Shown here: positions 10,128 through 22,573 of the stretch, one piece after another
Numbering within the stretch: the stretch's first letter is position 1
How the letters are laid out: each line of letters begins with the position of its first letter
From: Caenorhabditis elegans
Taxonomy: Eukaryota > Nematoda > Chromadorea > Rhabditida > Rhabditidae
Length of the DNA stretch: 64,000 bases
Assembly: GCF_000002985.6 (NCBI RefSeq)
Contig: NC_003281.10
Coordinates: 10,478,001 to 10,542,000, forward strand
Direction: 5' to 3'
The notes under the pieces: model-generated
What the model saw: the letters and a program-made list of their open reading frames with translations, nothing else
Databases searched by the model: none
What the model was told of the DNA's origin: nothing
Made by a program: the position numbers and the translations under genes

Positions 10128-13100
10128 ATGTCATCCTCATACTTTGGCGCCAGTGGCCCTGATCCTATATCCCGGCAAAGTCCTGCAGCAGTCAGGTTTC
10201 AGAGAAAAGTTTCCACAGGGTCTGCACCGGTGAGTTCATGCTGAAAATAGGGGGCTAAAAATAGTTTCATAGCTGAAAAAATATTCCAAAAACTGCAGAT
10301 GAAGAAATTTTGTTTCCAGCAAAACGATTTACTAAAAAGTAAGACTTTGAAAATATTACAGTTTCATGATACCTACCTTCTTCAAATAATTTATTTTAAT
10401 TCAATTTAATATTGAAGATTTATTGAAAGTTACTAGCATTGTAATTCAATTTTTCCCAAAAATTGTCAATAGAAAAAATAGAAACCATTGTAGTTTTTTT
10501 TATATTTTTGTAGTTATACTTTTTTGGTGTCTTTAAGATGAATCCAAATTTTAGTAGGTTGTGCGTGCCCATAACCAAAATCTACCAATATCTGAAATTT
10601 AATTCATTTTATCAAAATGTTGCCGTCTGCTAAAAAAAATAACATTTTCGTAGTTGCTAGGCACCTCTGAACAGATACCAGCTGCCAAATCTGTAGGGAA
10701 CCATTTTTTCGATGCACCATGCCTAGAAGCCAGCTTTGGCAGTTTTTATCTCTGTTGTATTTGCTGGATGTTTTCAGGTGACAAAATATTTAATCCCTTC
10801 TCTTGTTCAATTTTTTCTGCTAGATTTTGATCTAGCAAGTTGAAAATTTGGGTGAGCTTAATTTAAGATATTTTTAATCGGAGTAAAGCAAAATCCTCAA
10901 AAGTGCAAAAATTAACCCAAAGCAGGGCTTCACCGCAATCGAAAATTTCCTGAAATTTCGGCAATTGCCAGTTCTGTGAATTTTCGGCAATCTTAAATCA
11001 TAAAGCAAGTTCCGGCAAAAATAACCCCTCCCGGCACACTCCTTTTTTACTCCCCCCCCCCCCCCCCCAGCTAACTTTTCCGTCGTCCGGTCATTTCATT
11101 CATCTCCCCGTCCCCTTCTTCCCTACTTTTTCTTGTTTTTTATCACCCGTCACTATCACATATCCCCTCCATCCATATCATTTGTACTTTTCACTGTAGC
11201 TGGTTTTAGTAGGCATTACGGTTTGAAAAAGGGCATGGAGATGATGACACCTTGTGGGCAGAACGTGTTGTCGAATTTCCTTTTTTTAACTATTAACATG
11301 ATATCCCGTTGTGTGTCTGTGTGTGTGTGTGGGTCACTTTACATGATTGCTCTAATTTCTTCCGAGAAATTGAATTGGTAGAGACACGATTACTAGTTGT
11401 TGCTTCTTTTTTTTCCATTCTTCCACTTTAACAAGTTTTATGTATCTCTGATGTATTTATTTGTATTCAAATATTGTTAATTAGAGTATTGCCAAACATA
11501 TACATGCGAATAGTTTTGTAGTTAAAGCTTTGTTCATACTATTAGTAGGACTTGAGATTTGAGTCTATGGTATTTTTTCAGAGATAATAGTGTTGCATCA
11601 CGCTTTTCTAATTTAGACAGAGAGGTATTTATCTACATATTGTAGCTGACAGTTTGTCGGTATCATCAATGACAATTGAGATATGAGCAAATAATTTGTC
11701 CGTATTTTCTGTTTTTTTCTGTGAAAACCCCTAAATTTTGACAGTCTCATTTTTTTGATACAAGTTAATTTTAAAACGCAAAACTTTGATTTCAACATTT
11801 TTTCGGTTTATATACTTTTTTGGCAAACTTTAAAAAATTTTCTAACGCATTTTCTATACCATTTTGTTGTTTGTGTAAGCGGTGGGCGGCAAACGGGTTT
11901 TTTTGGCAAAAATTTCCGGCAAACTGGCAAATTGCTGGAATTTAAAATTTCCGGCAAATCGGCGAATTGCCGGAATTGAATTTTCCGGCAAATTGACAAA
12001 TTGTCGGAATCAAAATTTCCGGCAAATTGACAAATTGCCGGAATCAGAATTTCCGGCAAATTGACAAATTGCCGGAATCAAAATTTCCGGCAAATCGGCA
12101 AATTGCCGATTTGTACAAAGTTGTACAAAATGTAAAAAATGTAAAATTGTACAAAATAGATTTGTACAATATGTAAAAAATACACGTATTTTCTGTATTT
12201 TTCGGCCACCGTATTCTTTGCGATTTCCTGAAGAAAAAACGTCTATAAAACCAACCACAAAAAACCTTAATAGTCCTTAATATAATTGCCGACGGCCTCT
12301 TTCTTCTCAATTTTACTATCCTTTTCATTAGCTGTGTGTAGTAAAAAAGTTTAAAAAAGTTCTAGCTGGAAACTTTCGCAATTTGAAATTTCAAAGATAT
12401 ATATTCTTATCAATTTCAATCGAAATATTCTTTCCCGTCGCAAAAAGTTTCAAAATCTCTTGATCTTTCCCTCTCTCTCTCCCATCTGTCCATCTGTTTA
12501 TCACTCTTTAAAATGGGGTCAAGATCATTCCAAATCAGCCTCCTTCCCTCCTTCCCCTCTCTCCTTTCAAAATATATATGATATTCGGTAAAAGCAATTG
12601 AGGGAAAGATTACCTGAATGAGAAAGTGTGTTTTTTTTGCAGACAGTTCCACCGCCGGCAGTACCTCCACCGGAGAGCAGTGCAGACGAAGAGGAGCCAC
12701 GTGCTAGCTCGAATAATAACTATTCGTCGACGTCTACAGTTGCAGCACCGACTAGAGAACCGACGAGGGTTTCTACTTTGAAAGTAAGGAGGATTTTAAA
12801 ATAAATTTCTACGAAAATAATTACAGTTTTTTAAAAATAGGTCTCTGAAAAATGTTAAATTTCAGATGTTTTTGAAAAAATTATCGAAAAAAATAGTTTT
12901 GTTTTAAGGCTTAATTTGTTTGAAAAATTAAAAAAAAATCGCTGTCAAGAAAAAGTAGAAGTTTCAGCGAGAAGAAAAAGAGAAGAAACAAAAAGAGCGT
13001 ATGGAAAGAGAGCGAAGGGAATTGGAAGAGAAACGAGTACAAGAGGACGAAATGAAAAAGGAAGAGCACAATCATACAGTACACCCATCACTCGGAGAAC

Positions 13101-16100
13101 GAACGAGTTATGTTGAAGAACCACCATCAACTACAACTACATTAGATAGAAGGGATCGTAAAGCAGAAAAAGCATTGGTGAGTTGCTGGGTTTATTTCGA
13201 GTTGCGATGCACCATGTGCAGTCGAACTTTGGTAATTCATATTAGGGGTGGGCGGCGATTGAGGCTCGGCAAATTTTTTGTCGACAAATTTAGCAAACTG
13301 CCGGTTTGCCGATTTGCCAATTTGCCGTTTGCCGAACATCAATTTGCCGGAAGTTTTTAGAGGAATTTTTTATAAGATGGAAACACTTCAAACTGTGCCT
13401 TTTGAAAATTTTTCCAAAAAAAAAAAATTTAGGGAAATTGGCAATTCGGTTTGCCGATTTGCCGGAGTTTTTAATTCCGGCAATTTGCCGTTTTGCCAAT
13501 TTGCCAACAGATAAAATTGCCAAAAAATATTTTTCAAATGATAAATTTTAAATAGAAACGCATACACTGAATCTCTAAATTTTCAGGTCCGCCGAATCAC
13601 AAATGAAATGCAAATGGCCACGTACGTCCAACAAATAGATTTATCCACTGTAAAACAGCCTGTCGGAGCCTATACCCAAGGTGTATTCCGAATCAGGATG
13701 CTCCGATTCGCCGAGGCCATTCTCCGCCGAACGTTCTGGGCGCTTGGAAAATTCATCGCAAACCATAAAATTGTGTCAATTCTGGTAGCACTTTTGTGTT
13801 TTGCCACAGCATTCATTCTACCAACTCTCCACAAAGAGCATCTGTACATTGATCTACCGTTCTCGCACATTCTGGGCTCCGACAGTGACGTCATATCCAA
13901 CGGAATTGGCATTTCGCCAAAAATGCAAGAGTTCAATTCATCGAATCCGGCATTTTCTTGCATGAAATGGAGGGATAGCAATCGGTTTGCAGTGCTTCTC
14001 AGGACGATGTGAGTGTTCTTGAAAACAAAGATTTAGCATTTTTTTAAAATTTAAATCACCGAATGCTCCGAATATATCAAATTTCCTCAGAAAAAAAGTT
14101 TGACGGAAAATTCAAATTTTTTCAGAGAATTTTTTAAACCAGAAATGCAAATTTCCTGTGAATTTTCTAAACGGAAATCTGAAAAAGTTTCAGAAAAATT
14201 TTGCGGGAAATTCTAACCCTATTTGGAATTTTTTTTGAAGGGGAATTCATATTATCCATTTAAAAAAATTGTTCTAGTTTTAGAAGATGGGCAGTTTCAA
14301 AAAAGGACAAAAAAATTTCAATATTATTTTTTCCAGGGCCTCCCGAGATACGATTCTCCGAAAAGACGCGGTGCTCGCCTACACGGCTCTCAAGAAAAAG
14401 CTCGATCATTTCCCAGTTGAAAAGCGCGAATTTATGACTCAATGCTCTTTAGAGTGTGAAACGGACAAGGACATGGTCGACAGAATAATCAAAAAGAGCC
14501 CGCAAGTTGCTCTGACATATCCCGAGACTTTTGTGAGCATGAGCAAGGATTCGACAAATCTCACGAGGGTTTATCTTGGAGCAGCAATCGGAGGTGTTGA
14601 GACAGATACGGATGGAGCAATTTCAAAGGCAACGTCTCTTTTGATGAACTTTGAGTTGAAGGATGATTTGACTGGGAAAGAGCATAATTCTTGGCATCGA
14701 CATTTCGAGGATCAGACTCGACTTACAGCTGCATCCAATATCTCATTAATGTCCTGGTCTCCAGAGACATTTAAGGATACTGTAGTTGCTTCCCTTAAGG
14801 ATCAGTATTGGTAAGTCTTTTCATTAATTTATTGATACTACTCGCTTTTTTATACATCAAATTTTAACCGAGACATACATATAAGTTATCAAATAAAAGG
14901 CAAATACTATGTCTCAAACATGGTGCATCAACCCAAAACATTTTACCTTCCTTTTTATAATTTGCCTTTCCTTGACATGGTTAAAAATTATGCCTCAATC
15001 TCTAGAATTCTTTCTCTCAAAAATTTTAATTGATTCTTACAAAAACTCATTCCATAGGTTTTTAAACGAGAACAGTTGAAAAAAAAAGTTTGCAGTAAAT
15101 GAAGGCTTCATGATTAACCATCAGAAAAGAAGTTTATATTGCATTTGACGACGTTCTTTGCTAGTCTGTTTATTGTCATCATCGCCGGTAGAGCCAAAGA
15201 ACAGCAGAGCTCAATGAGCAGGGGCTTCTGCACCCGTTGTGTTTTGAAGGCCATTTATCAGCGGTCTTTGGCTTTTTCGAAAAATTGTTAAATGGAAAAT
15301 TTTTGGGTTATTGAATAGTTCTGTAGTTGACCGTCAAAGTAAAGAGCTAGTTTTCACACATGGTGCATCGAAACTTTTGTAGCTGGCAGATCAATTGTGC
15401 TTGCTTTATTCAAAATTTTGTTTATGAACCAAATTTTTAAAATTGATGGTATTTAAAAGTTGAATGAGAAATTTTTGGTCGATGCACCATGTTCAGAACT
15501 ATCACTGGATCTCACTGCTCAAATTTACGAAATTATCGAAAAAAACTGAGCCAATCTTAAGGTGTCTCCAATTCTGCGTCATCATCCTTTTCGTATTCTG
15601 CTTCCTCGGCTCTTTCGGCATCAATGCTTATCAGGTACAGTACCCCAGTTTCGTCATTAAATGTTCGAATGTTATTTCAGTCGAAGCCCTGCCTTGGAAT
15701 AATGATATTCATCACACTCGTCGTTGGTTCAATCACAGGTATGACATAGTTTTTGAGAGTTTTTGAGAAGCTGGGGGAGAAGCCATATTTATGAATAATT
15801 ATTCCAGTTTGGGCGCTCGCGCACGCTAATTTTTCGGAAATTTAATCCCCTCAATTTCTTGGCTCTTATGTTTTTCGCCCCGCTGTTTTTGATTGTGTAA
15901 ACTTTGAATTTTCAGGCCTTTCTATGCAATTCTACAGAGATCTTCCTGTTGATCCATTGGTGTATCCCATTTGTTTTGTGACTATTGGTAAGTGCTGAAA
16001 AATATTTAGAATTATATTTAGAAATTGCCAAACTTTTTGGAAAATTTTTTTAAAAAGAAATTGAAATTTCAATCTCCTAACAAACCTACTAACTTTAGAT

Positions 16101-19100
16101 ACTTGAAAAATTGCCGAAAATTCAAGAATTTCCAAAATCTAAACAATTATGCTCACTTGACGTTTTCCCTTACCCTTGTTAAAATATTCATAATGCCTTA
16201 ACAACTGTGTCTCTTCTTGAGGGAGCTCTCAAACCTTGAGAGCCCTCGCAATCCGAGCCCAATTATCCAGAGAGACCTTTTTCTCGAATTTCTCCTAGAA
16301 GTAGAAGTATTAAAAACGCGTTAAATCAGGTTTTCGCAAAGAAAAAGTAATTTCAAATTTCTTTATGATTTTTTGTGGGGGAGAAGATGGGAGATGAATG
16401 ACATATGTTGGCCTACTATTGGCCTCAGAAAATTTCATTTTCTACATTTTTTCGCGTAAGATATGGTGCACCTCTAGTTTGAAGGCGCATACACTTATAA
16501 ATTCTTCAAAAGTTTCGACATAAAACTACAGTACCCTTCAACTTAAAGTCTCATAGTCCAAAATTTTACGCAAATCTATTATCAAAAGTTTACACGCGTT
16601 CCAACAAACTATTTGATTTTTTTCCTCAAAACTACAGTACCCCCCCCCCCTCTCCTTTAAAGGCGCATCATTTGCAATTCCCTCAATACTTTATTTTTCA
16701 GGAATTGGTCTCCTCTGGCTCTTCCAATTGCAGTTCAGCTGGTCCCGTTATTCATCGGCCGCTGTTCACCCGACGGAAAAAATTGCGTTCATTCTGGCTC
16801 ACGATGCTCCTGGAATAGCCGCAAGCGCCGTGGTTATTGTATTGACATTCCGTTAGTTATTTATTTTTGAAACATTTGAAAAATGGCAGTTTTTCAGTTG
16901 CCATGGGAGCTGCAATTCAAAATGGTCATATGGTATCCTCATTTTTGGGAATTGCCTCCTCCGTTGCTATTCTTCTGGTATTCACCGTATTGTAAGTTTA
17001 CTTGTTAGCAACTCCATATATTTGAACTCCCCTTATCTTCCAGCTTCATCTCCGTATTCGTGTTCATCGGTGGCAGTCGCGAGGCTCGTGGAGTCAAATG
17101 GTACCAGATCTTCAAAACCGGTGACACGCATTTCACGGCGCCCCAACTCGCCTCCTTCGACTCAGCGTCTCTCTTCTCTCTACACGACCGTCTCCTGGAC
17201 GCCCGTCCGTGTGCATCAAGAGCCGTCGGAGCATTTGTGATAAGTCCAAAGATCCGGTATCCGATTATTATGCTGTGCACCGCCTATGTTTTCTTTGCGA
17301 TCTATGGATTCTATAATACAGGGTATGTAATCTACGCAAATATGAGCAATTTTTAACGGTTTCCAGAATCGATATCAAAGAAGAGTACTTCCTGCCTGCG
17401 GGTTCATCTGAGAAATCATTCATCGAGCAGTACCGAGACCAGTTTGGAAAAACCACCCAATTCGTTGAACTAACTATTGAAAGCAGTATTGAATACCATG
17501 ACCATGAAGTTCAGAATAACATATTTGATATTATGGATTTTGCAATTGTGAGTTCAGACGTTAAGCGCCATAGACACATACTTTATAGTCTCGAACCATA
17601 GGTCATATGTATACCAAAAGACCCATATTCTCTAATAATTTATGCTTCATAGGTAGCTTAGTTTGAACCACCGCAGCTATAGACCCCAGACATTTAGGCG
17701 TTAAGGAATTATATATATTTTAAATTCGCTAATGCTATAACAGTTTTCCCAGACCCATTGATAGATTTATGACCCATAATCTCTATAGGTAGGTACCCCA
17801 TAGGCTTTAAATTCCGGCAGGTTGCCGGTTTGCCGATTTGCCGGAAATTTTCATTTTCGGCGAATTGCCGGTTTGCCGGATAACAATTTGCCAAAAATGT
17901 TTAGAGAGATTTTTTATAAGACGGAAACACTTGAAACTGTGCCTTTTGAAATTTTTTCCCGTTTTTTTTTGAAGATATTTTCATAGAATTTGCTTACTTT
18001 TCAAAAAAGATGTAGGATCATTCATATGATGCGAACAATCTTGCCGATTGAAATTGAAATTCTGAAATTTCCAAAAAAAAAAGCCGAAAATTTTTGGCAA
18101 TTTCCTGAAATATTCAATTCCGGCAAAATGTCTATTTGCCGGAAATTTTCAATTCCGGCAAGTTGCCGATTTGCCGGAAAAATCGTTTGCCGCCCACCCC
18201 TGCTATGTCCCATATGAATACAAACCCTATAGGCTTTCGGCTAAAATATCATGTTTAGACTTCAGGCCTCATAGACATTTACCCCATAAATTTTTGACCC
18301 TTGGGGTGATGCACCATGTACCATTGTCTCTGGCCCATGGGGTATCCAAATTTTCGTATCAATTCGTATTTCCCCAAATATTTCAGGCTGAAGGATACGC
18401 GACACGAGCTGTCAACTGGTTGGCGGAATTCGCAAAATTCGAAAAAGCGAGCATCTACGATGTGAATCCGGTGCGTTTTTTTTTCGTTGTCTTTCTTTTT
18501 TTTAACGAGCCAGCCTGTTTCCATGGAGAAAAAAGAATTCCACCTTTTCAGGACACATTCGTGCCAGTCGTCAATCTTGTCTTCCTGCCATCGGAGACCT
18601 ATCGAAAATATACTTCAGATATTGTGATGGATCGATTCCAGACTCAGATTATCAAGTCCAGAATGTATTTGGAACTTACCGCCAAAGGATTCGCAGAGAG
18701 GTTGGTTTTTTGGCTTTTTTTTAAATTTTACCACCTAATTAGAAAATAAACGTTCAATTCGAAATTCGGCGAGCCATATATGCTGTCAGATTTATCGATG
18801 CACCATGACACATTTTCACACAATTTTTTGAAATTTTGCAGAACCTCATTCGTGGACACAATTTTGAAGAAAGCAGCGGCAAAGGGAATCCCACTTTCCG
18901 TGGATATTCCATCATCAATGTCTCTTCGTCACGATATTAGTGTATTTACGTCTGGAATGTTGGCATTTGGAGTAGCAATTGTTATGCTTTTCTTTGTTTC
19001 GTTGCTGCTTCTGGGTCAACCAGCACTTACTGTAATGCTTCTGATTACTTCAATTGCTGGTGAGTTTTTGAGGCATTGACTTGTTCAATGCACCATTTTT

Positions 19101-21975
19101 TTTGACATTTTACGGGGTAGGGGTTTTCTTTTGGTAAACGTCCAACTCTGAATTGTTTTTACAACACCCTAGACTTCGCCCATATCTTGGTTAGTAGGAG
19201 AAAAATTAATAATTACAAAACGAAAATTAATGCTCTATCAGGACAAAAGGAATTTTCTAATTTTGGCTAATTGCCGTGTTTAAAATGCCTCTAAAATGAG
19301 TAGACCAGTCAGCAGTTTGCTCCGCCTAGTTTTGAACCAATCCGATTGAGTGGGCGGAGTTCGAAAATGCTGATTGGTCGGAATTTGAAAAAGCAGTACT
19401 CAGTATCTTAAAAACCACATAACTTCAGTGCTGGGAGAAACCGTCGGCTATGCCTATTTCTGGTCCGTCCCAATGAACATTGTTACGCTTACAATGGCTC
19501 TCGCCGGAAATGCACTCACTTGCGTGATCGTCATAGCCTTCTGCTACAGCTACTCAATGTCCGGAAAATCGCAAATTCGCGCGGGAGTTCGAATTCAGTA
19601 CACTTTCCAAGTAAGTTCCTGTTTGCTCCCCAGAAATAATGAGAAATAAAGTTTTTTTTTTGAACAATGTGAAGTTATACCGGAGTTTCTCAAAAATCAA
19701 AATTTCAGGCAACCCTCGTCCCGGTACTCTTTGCGTGCATTGTTCCCGTGCTAACATTCCTCCCATTGCTCTACGTCGATGTTCCGGTGGTTAATCATTT
19801 GTTCAAGATTGTCGTACTCAATGCGACTGCGTCTCTTATCCATTACCTCTTCTTCTTGCCAAAGTGAGTTTTCGAATTTGCGCGTAGAAAATGATGTAAT
19901 GTGTCTAAATCAATGTGCGGCCGCGGAAAAGAAGAAACTCGGCCACCAATTGTTTTTTGGCGGTCCACTAATTTTTCATGCAAAAATCTTTCTCAGAACG
20001 GCAAGAAATGAGATTAATTCACTTAAATTGATCAAAAAAATCCCTGTGTACTCCTCTCGGAAAATTTAAAAAAAAAAAACTAGAAAACTCGGTCACCGAT
20101 TTTTTTTGAAAAAAAAAAAGAAATACCTGTCTATCCAAAAATATTCTGAATCGATTTAAAACCGGTAAAAATTTTCAGCATGATGTTGGCTTTCTCTGAG
20201 CGATTCGGCTTCTCGTGCACCTCATTTCAGTGCGCAGAGCTCTGTTGTGATATGGATGATGAATCATCGATTTATTATATTCCAACAGGTGGCCGAGCTA
20301 TTCATCCGGAAGGCCTCTACCATCATCCATCGTACACTTATACAGTACCCAAACCTCTTATGAATGCCCCACCACCTCACTATTTGGCTATTGCTGCTCC
20401 GCCAGTAAACTCGATTTACGGGCAGACAGAATACACGTCGAGAGGTGAAATGAAGAGAGTTTCGAGAAGAAATCGAAGGCATAGTGAATCTTCAATTGGA
20501 GAAACTGAAAATGATGGAACACCGGGAAGAGATCGAGAATCGAGGAGACGCAGACAACGACGAGCCGTCAGCAGAGATAGCGAGATTTATGAGGATCTAC
20601 CGAGTCCGGTGAGTTGGAATTTGAAAATGTAACACAACATTTTTTAATTTTTTTTTAATTTTTCGTGAGGAATTTTTTAGACTGGAATTTTTTTTTTGAA
20701 TTTTACAAACCACTTAAAATTTCCAAAAAAACTTCCAATTCTAAATTCGGCGAGCTAAATGTCTTGTCAGATTTATCGATGCACCATGACACATTTTTTT
20801 CGGAATTTCGCGCGAAAAATAGGAGTTTTGATAAGTTTTTTCAATCAAATTGAAACTTTCCGATTGTCTAGAAAAAATATTCTGATTTATTCCAAAGTTT
20901 TTTTCGAACTTTAACAACTCTCAAAATTTTTTTTTACCTGAACAATTTTGCGCGTAAAATACGATGCTTTAGTTCACGGAGCCAATATTTACATCACATT
21001 TGACACGCATTTTTCAAAGACTGGAAAATTATTTGAAAATAGTGAGAGAACATTATTTTTAATAGAATAATAATGTTTCCGGATTTTCAGAAAAAAAAAT
21101 TCCTATGAAAAATCGAATTTTATCTAAAAAAAAAATGAATACATTTCCTGTGAAAAATTAGAAAGTGGAAATGTTTTCAATTAACTTCTTTTGAACTATT
21201 TCAGGTATTATTTGGTAACACAAAATTCAGAGAATGCGTGTTGTGCAACATATTTGACGCGCAAAATATAACTATATCTCGTAGCAAAAACTACAGTAAT
21301 TCTTTAATTACTTACTGTAGAGCTTGTGTCGATTTACGGGCTCGATTTTTGAAAAGTTACATCAGGGATATTCCATTTTTATCCGTTTCCTCGTAATATT
21401 TTCTCATTTTTTTGCTTAATTTTACTACTCTATCGAAAAATAAATAATTTTGATTCATTTCAATACTCGGCCCGTAATTCGGAACTACAGTAGTCATTAC
21501 TGTATAATTACTGTAGTTTTCGCTACGAGATATTTTGCGCGTCAAATATGTTGCGCAATAAGCATTCTCAGAAGATTCAATTCCCATAATATACTGGTGT
21601 TTTAAATAAAAATTAGTTTTGAGCCTGTCGAAAAAATCTAAATTTTCCGATTTTCATACCTTCAAAACATATTTAAAAATTACACCGTCGAGCAAAAAAA
21701 AAAAATATTTTTTACATGGCCGAATTTCCACTTTCCCCACCACCTATCAAACGATAATTCTCTTCCAGCGAGCAGTAAACTCTTCTCGATCTACATCACC
21801 CCGCCGTCAGCAGCCTGGAAGTATGCGCCGCCCGAATAATCACCACTCGGGATCCCAAAATCCACGTCCACAGGCGTTCCATTACGATGAGGGAGCTCAA
21901 TGGCGTCCATATGTACAACCATCTCCATATATGTTCTATCCAGGACCTGTTTATGGACAACAACAGCGGCGATAA
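10128..21975 (+). CDS. Patched-related (PTR/RND, sterol-sensing domain) membrane protein
   Basis: Exons: 10128..10229, 12643..12783, 12968..13177, 13587..14008, 14337..14810, 15562..15634, 15681..15738, 15916..15987, 16702..16851, 16898..16991, 17044..17322, 17367..17547, 18387..18470, 18552..18700, 18842..19059, 19429..19610, 19709..19863, 20179..20608, 21769..21975. They close in frame as 1226 aa. Residues 1-190 are cytoplasmic and Pro-, Ser- and charge-rich, with a Glu/Lys/Arg coiled-coil-like stretch. TM1 (IVSILVALLCFATAF, about 213) precedes a large lumenal loop. TM2-6 form a sterol-sensing-like domain (CLQFCVIILFVF, LGIMIFITLVVG, AHDAPGIAASAVV). A second lumenal loop and TM7-12 follow. 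The 200-residue tail is Arg/Ser- then Pro/Tyr-rich. This is the patched/dispatched fold; worm PTRs act in cuticle, secretion and tube formation. The exon 15562 acceptor (ATCTTAAG) is weak and was chosen by phase. Confidence 0.85.
11052..11068. repeat. C17 homopolymer tract
   Basis: An uninterrupted run of 17 C in the first long PTR intron, preceded by TTTTTTACT and followed by AGCTAAC. On the minus strand it is G17, long enough to form a G-quadruplex. Confidence 0.95.
11877..12118. repeat. Dispersed TTCCGGCAAATTGCCG repeat, copy 1
   Basis: It begins with GGTGGGCGGCAAAC and continues as a tandem-like ladder of TTCCGGCAAATTGACAAATTGCCGGAAT units, each a near-palindrome. It lies in the PTR intron 10230-12642. 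It is the same family as copies near 13245, 17815, 54735 and 57010. Confidence 0.85.
13243..13508. repeat. Dispersed TTCCGGCAAATTGCCG repeat, copy 2
   Basis: The left end reads AGGGGTGGGCGGC, the hAT-like terminus of this family, followed by CGGCAAA/TTTGCCG ladders to about 13508. It sits in the PTR intron 13178-13586 and contains a middle segment (GGAAACACTTCAAACTGTGC) shared with copy 3. Confidence 0.8.
17810..18206. repeat. Dispersed TTCCGGCAAATTGCCG repeat, copy 3
   Basis: CCGGCAGGTTGCCGG ladders flank a middle segment with GACGGAAACACTTGAAACTG. The right end is TTTGCCGCCCACCCCTG, the mirror image of the left terminus of copy 2. It sits in PTR intron 17548-18386. Confidence 0.8.
21222..21576. 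mobile_element. Foldback (MITE-like) element in last PTR intron
   Basis: Outer arms are inverted copies: 21226-21290 (TTCAGAGAATGC, TATTTGACGCGCAAAATAT, CTCGTAGC) against 21515-21573 (GCTACGAGATATTTTGCGCG, GTCAAATATGTTGCGC, GCATTCTCAGAA). Inner arms carry CTACAGTA/TACTGTAG in both orientations, with a 150-bp unique centre. No ORF. It is a non-autonomous foldback insertion. Confidence 0.85.
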
Positions 21976-22573
21976 TATTTTTCGAAAATTTTTGTGAAAC
22001 AAATTTTTTTTGCGAAAGTTTTGAAATTTCCAATTTTTTTGTTGCAAAACTCTAAAAACTCTAAAAATCTCTCAGGGACCATTTATTTATTGATTTTTTT
22101 CTAATCATTATCATCATATTAACCTGAATTTTCCTTACATTCACCGTGACACCCTAACCCTCTCCTTCTGCCAAGTTCTTTCATATTTTGCCAAATACAA
22201 TTGGTGCTATGTATTTTTTTAAAAATTTATTTATATATAATTTATACTTGAATTTTTTTTTTCTGTTTTTAATACATGAGAAAAGACAATAAATAATTTG
22301 AAGAAAAAAATTGAAATAAAAAAACACACAACGGGCACCCAGTATTTAGTAGTTATCAAATTTTCAAAAAAAAGTGAAATTTTAGAAGAGCAACGGCACT
22401 CCTTTTTGCAGTGTGGCCGAAAAAAGATAAAACTCGGCCACCGAAATAGGCCTAGGCAATAAAGTATAAAAATATGTCGTTGCAAGCCAAAACTATCACA
22501 ATTTTTGTTGAAAATTGGTAATATTGACGGTTAGTAGAAAATTCAATAAAAAATCCCGTAAAACACTAATATA

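Noticed and set aside
11808..12328. Minus-strand ORFs reading PEILIPAICQFAGN repeats
   Set aside because: Translation of the TTCCGGCAAATTGCCG transposon-like repeat.
18171..18749. 192-codon ORF overlapping PTR exons
   Set aside because: It is two true exons (18387-18470 and 18552-18700) plus retained introns and repeat sequence.
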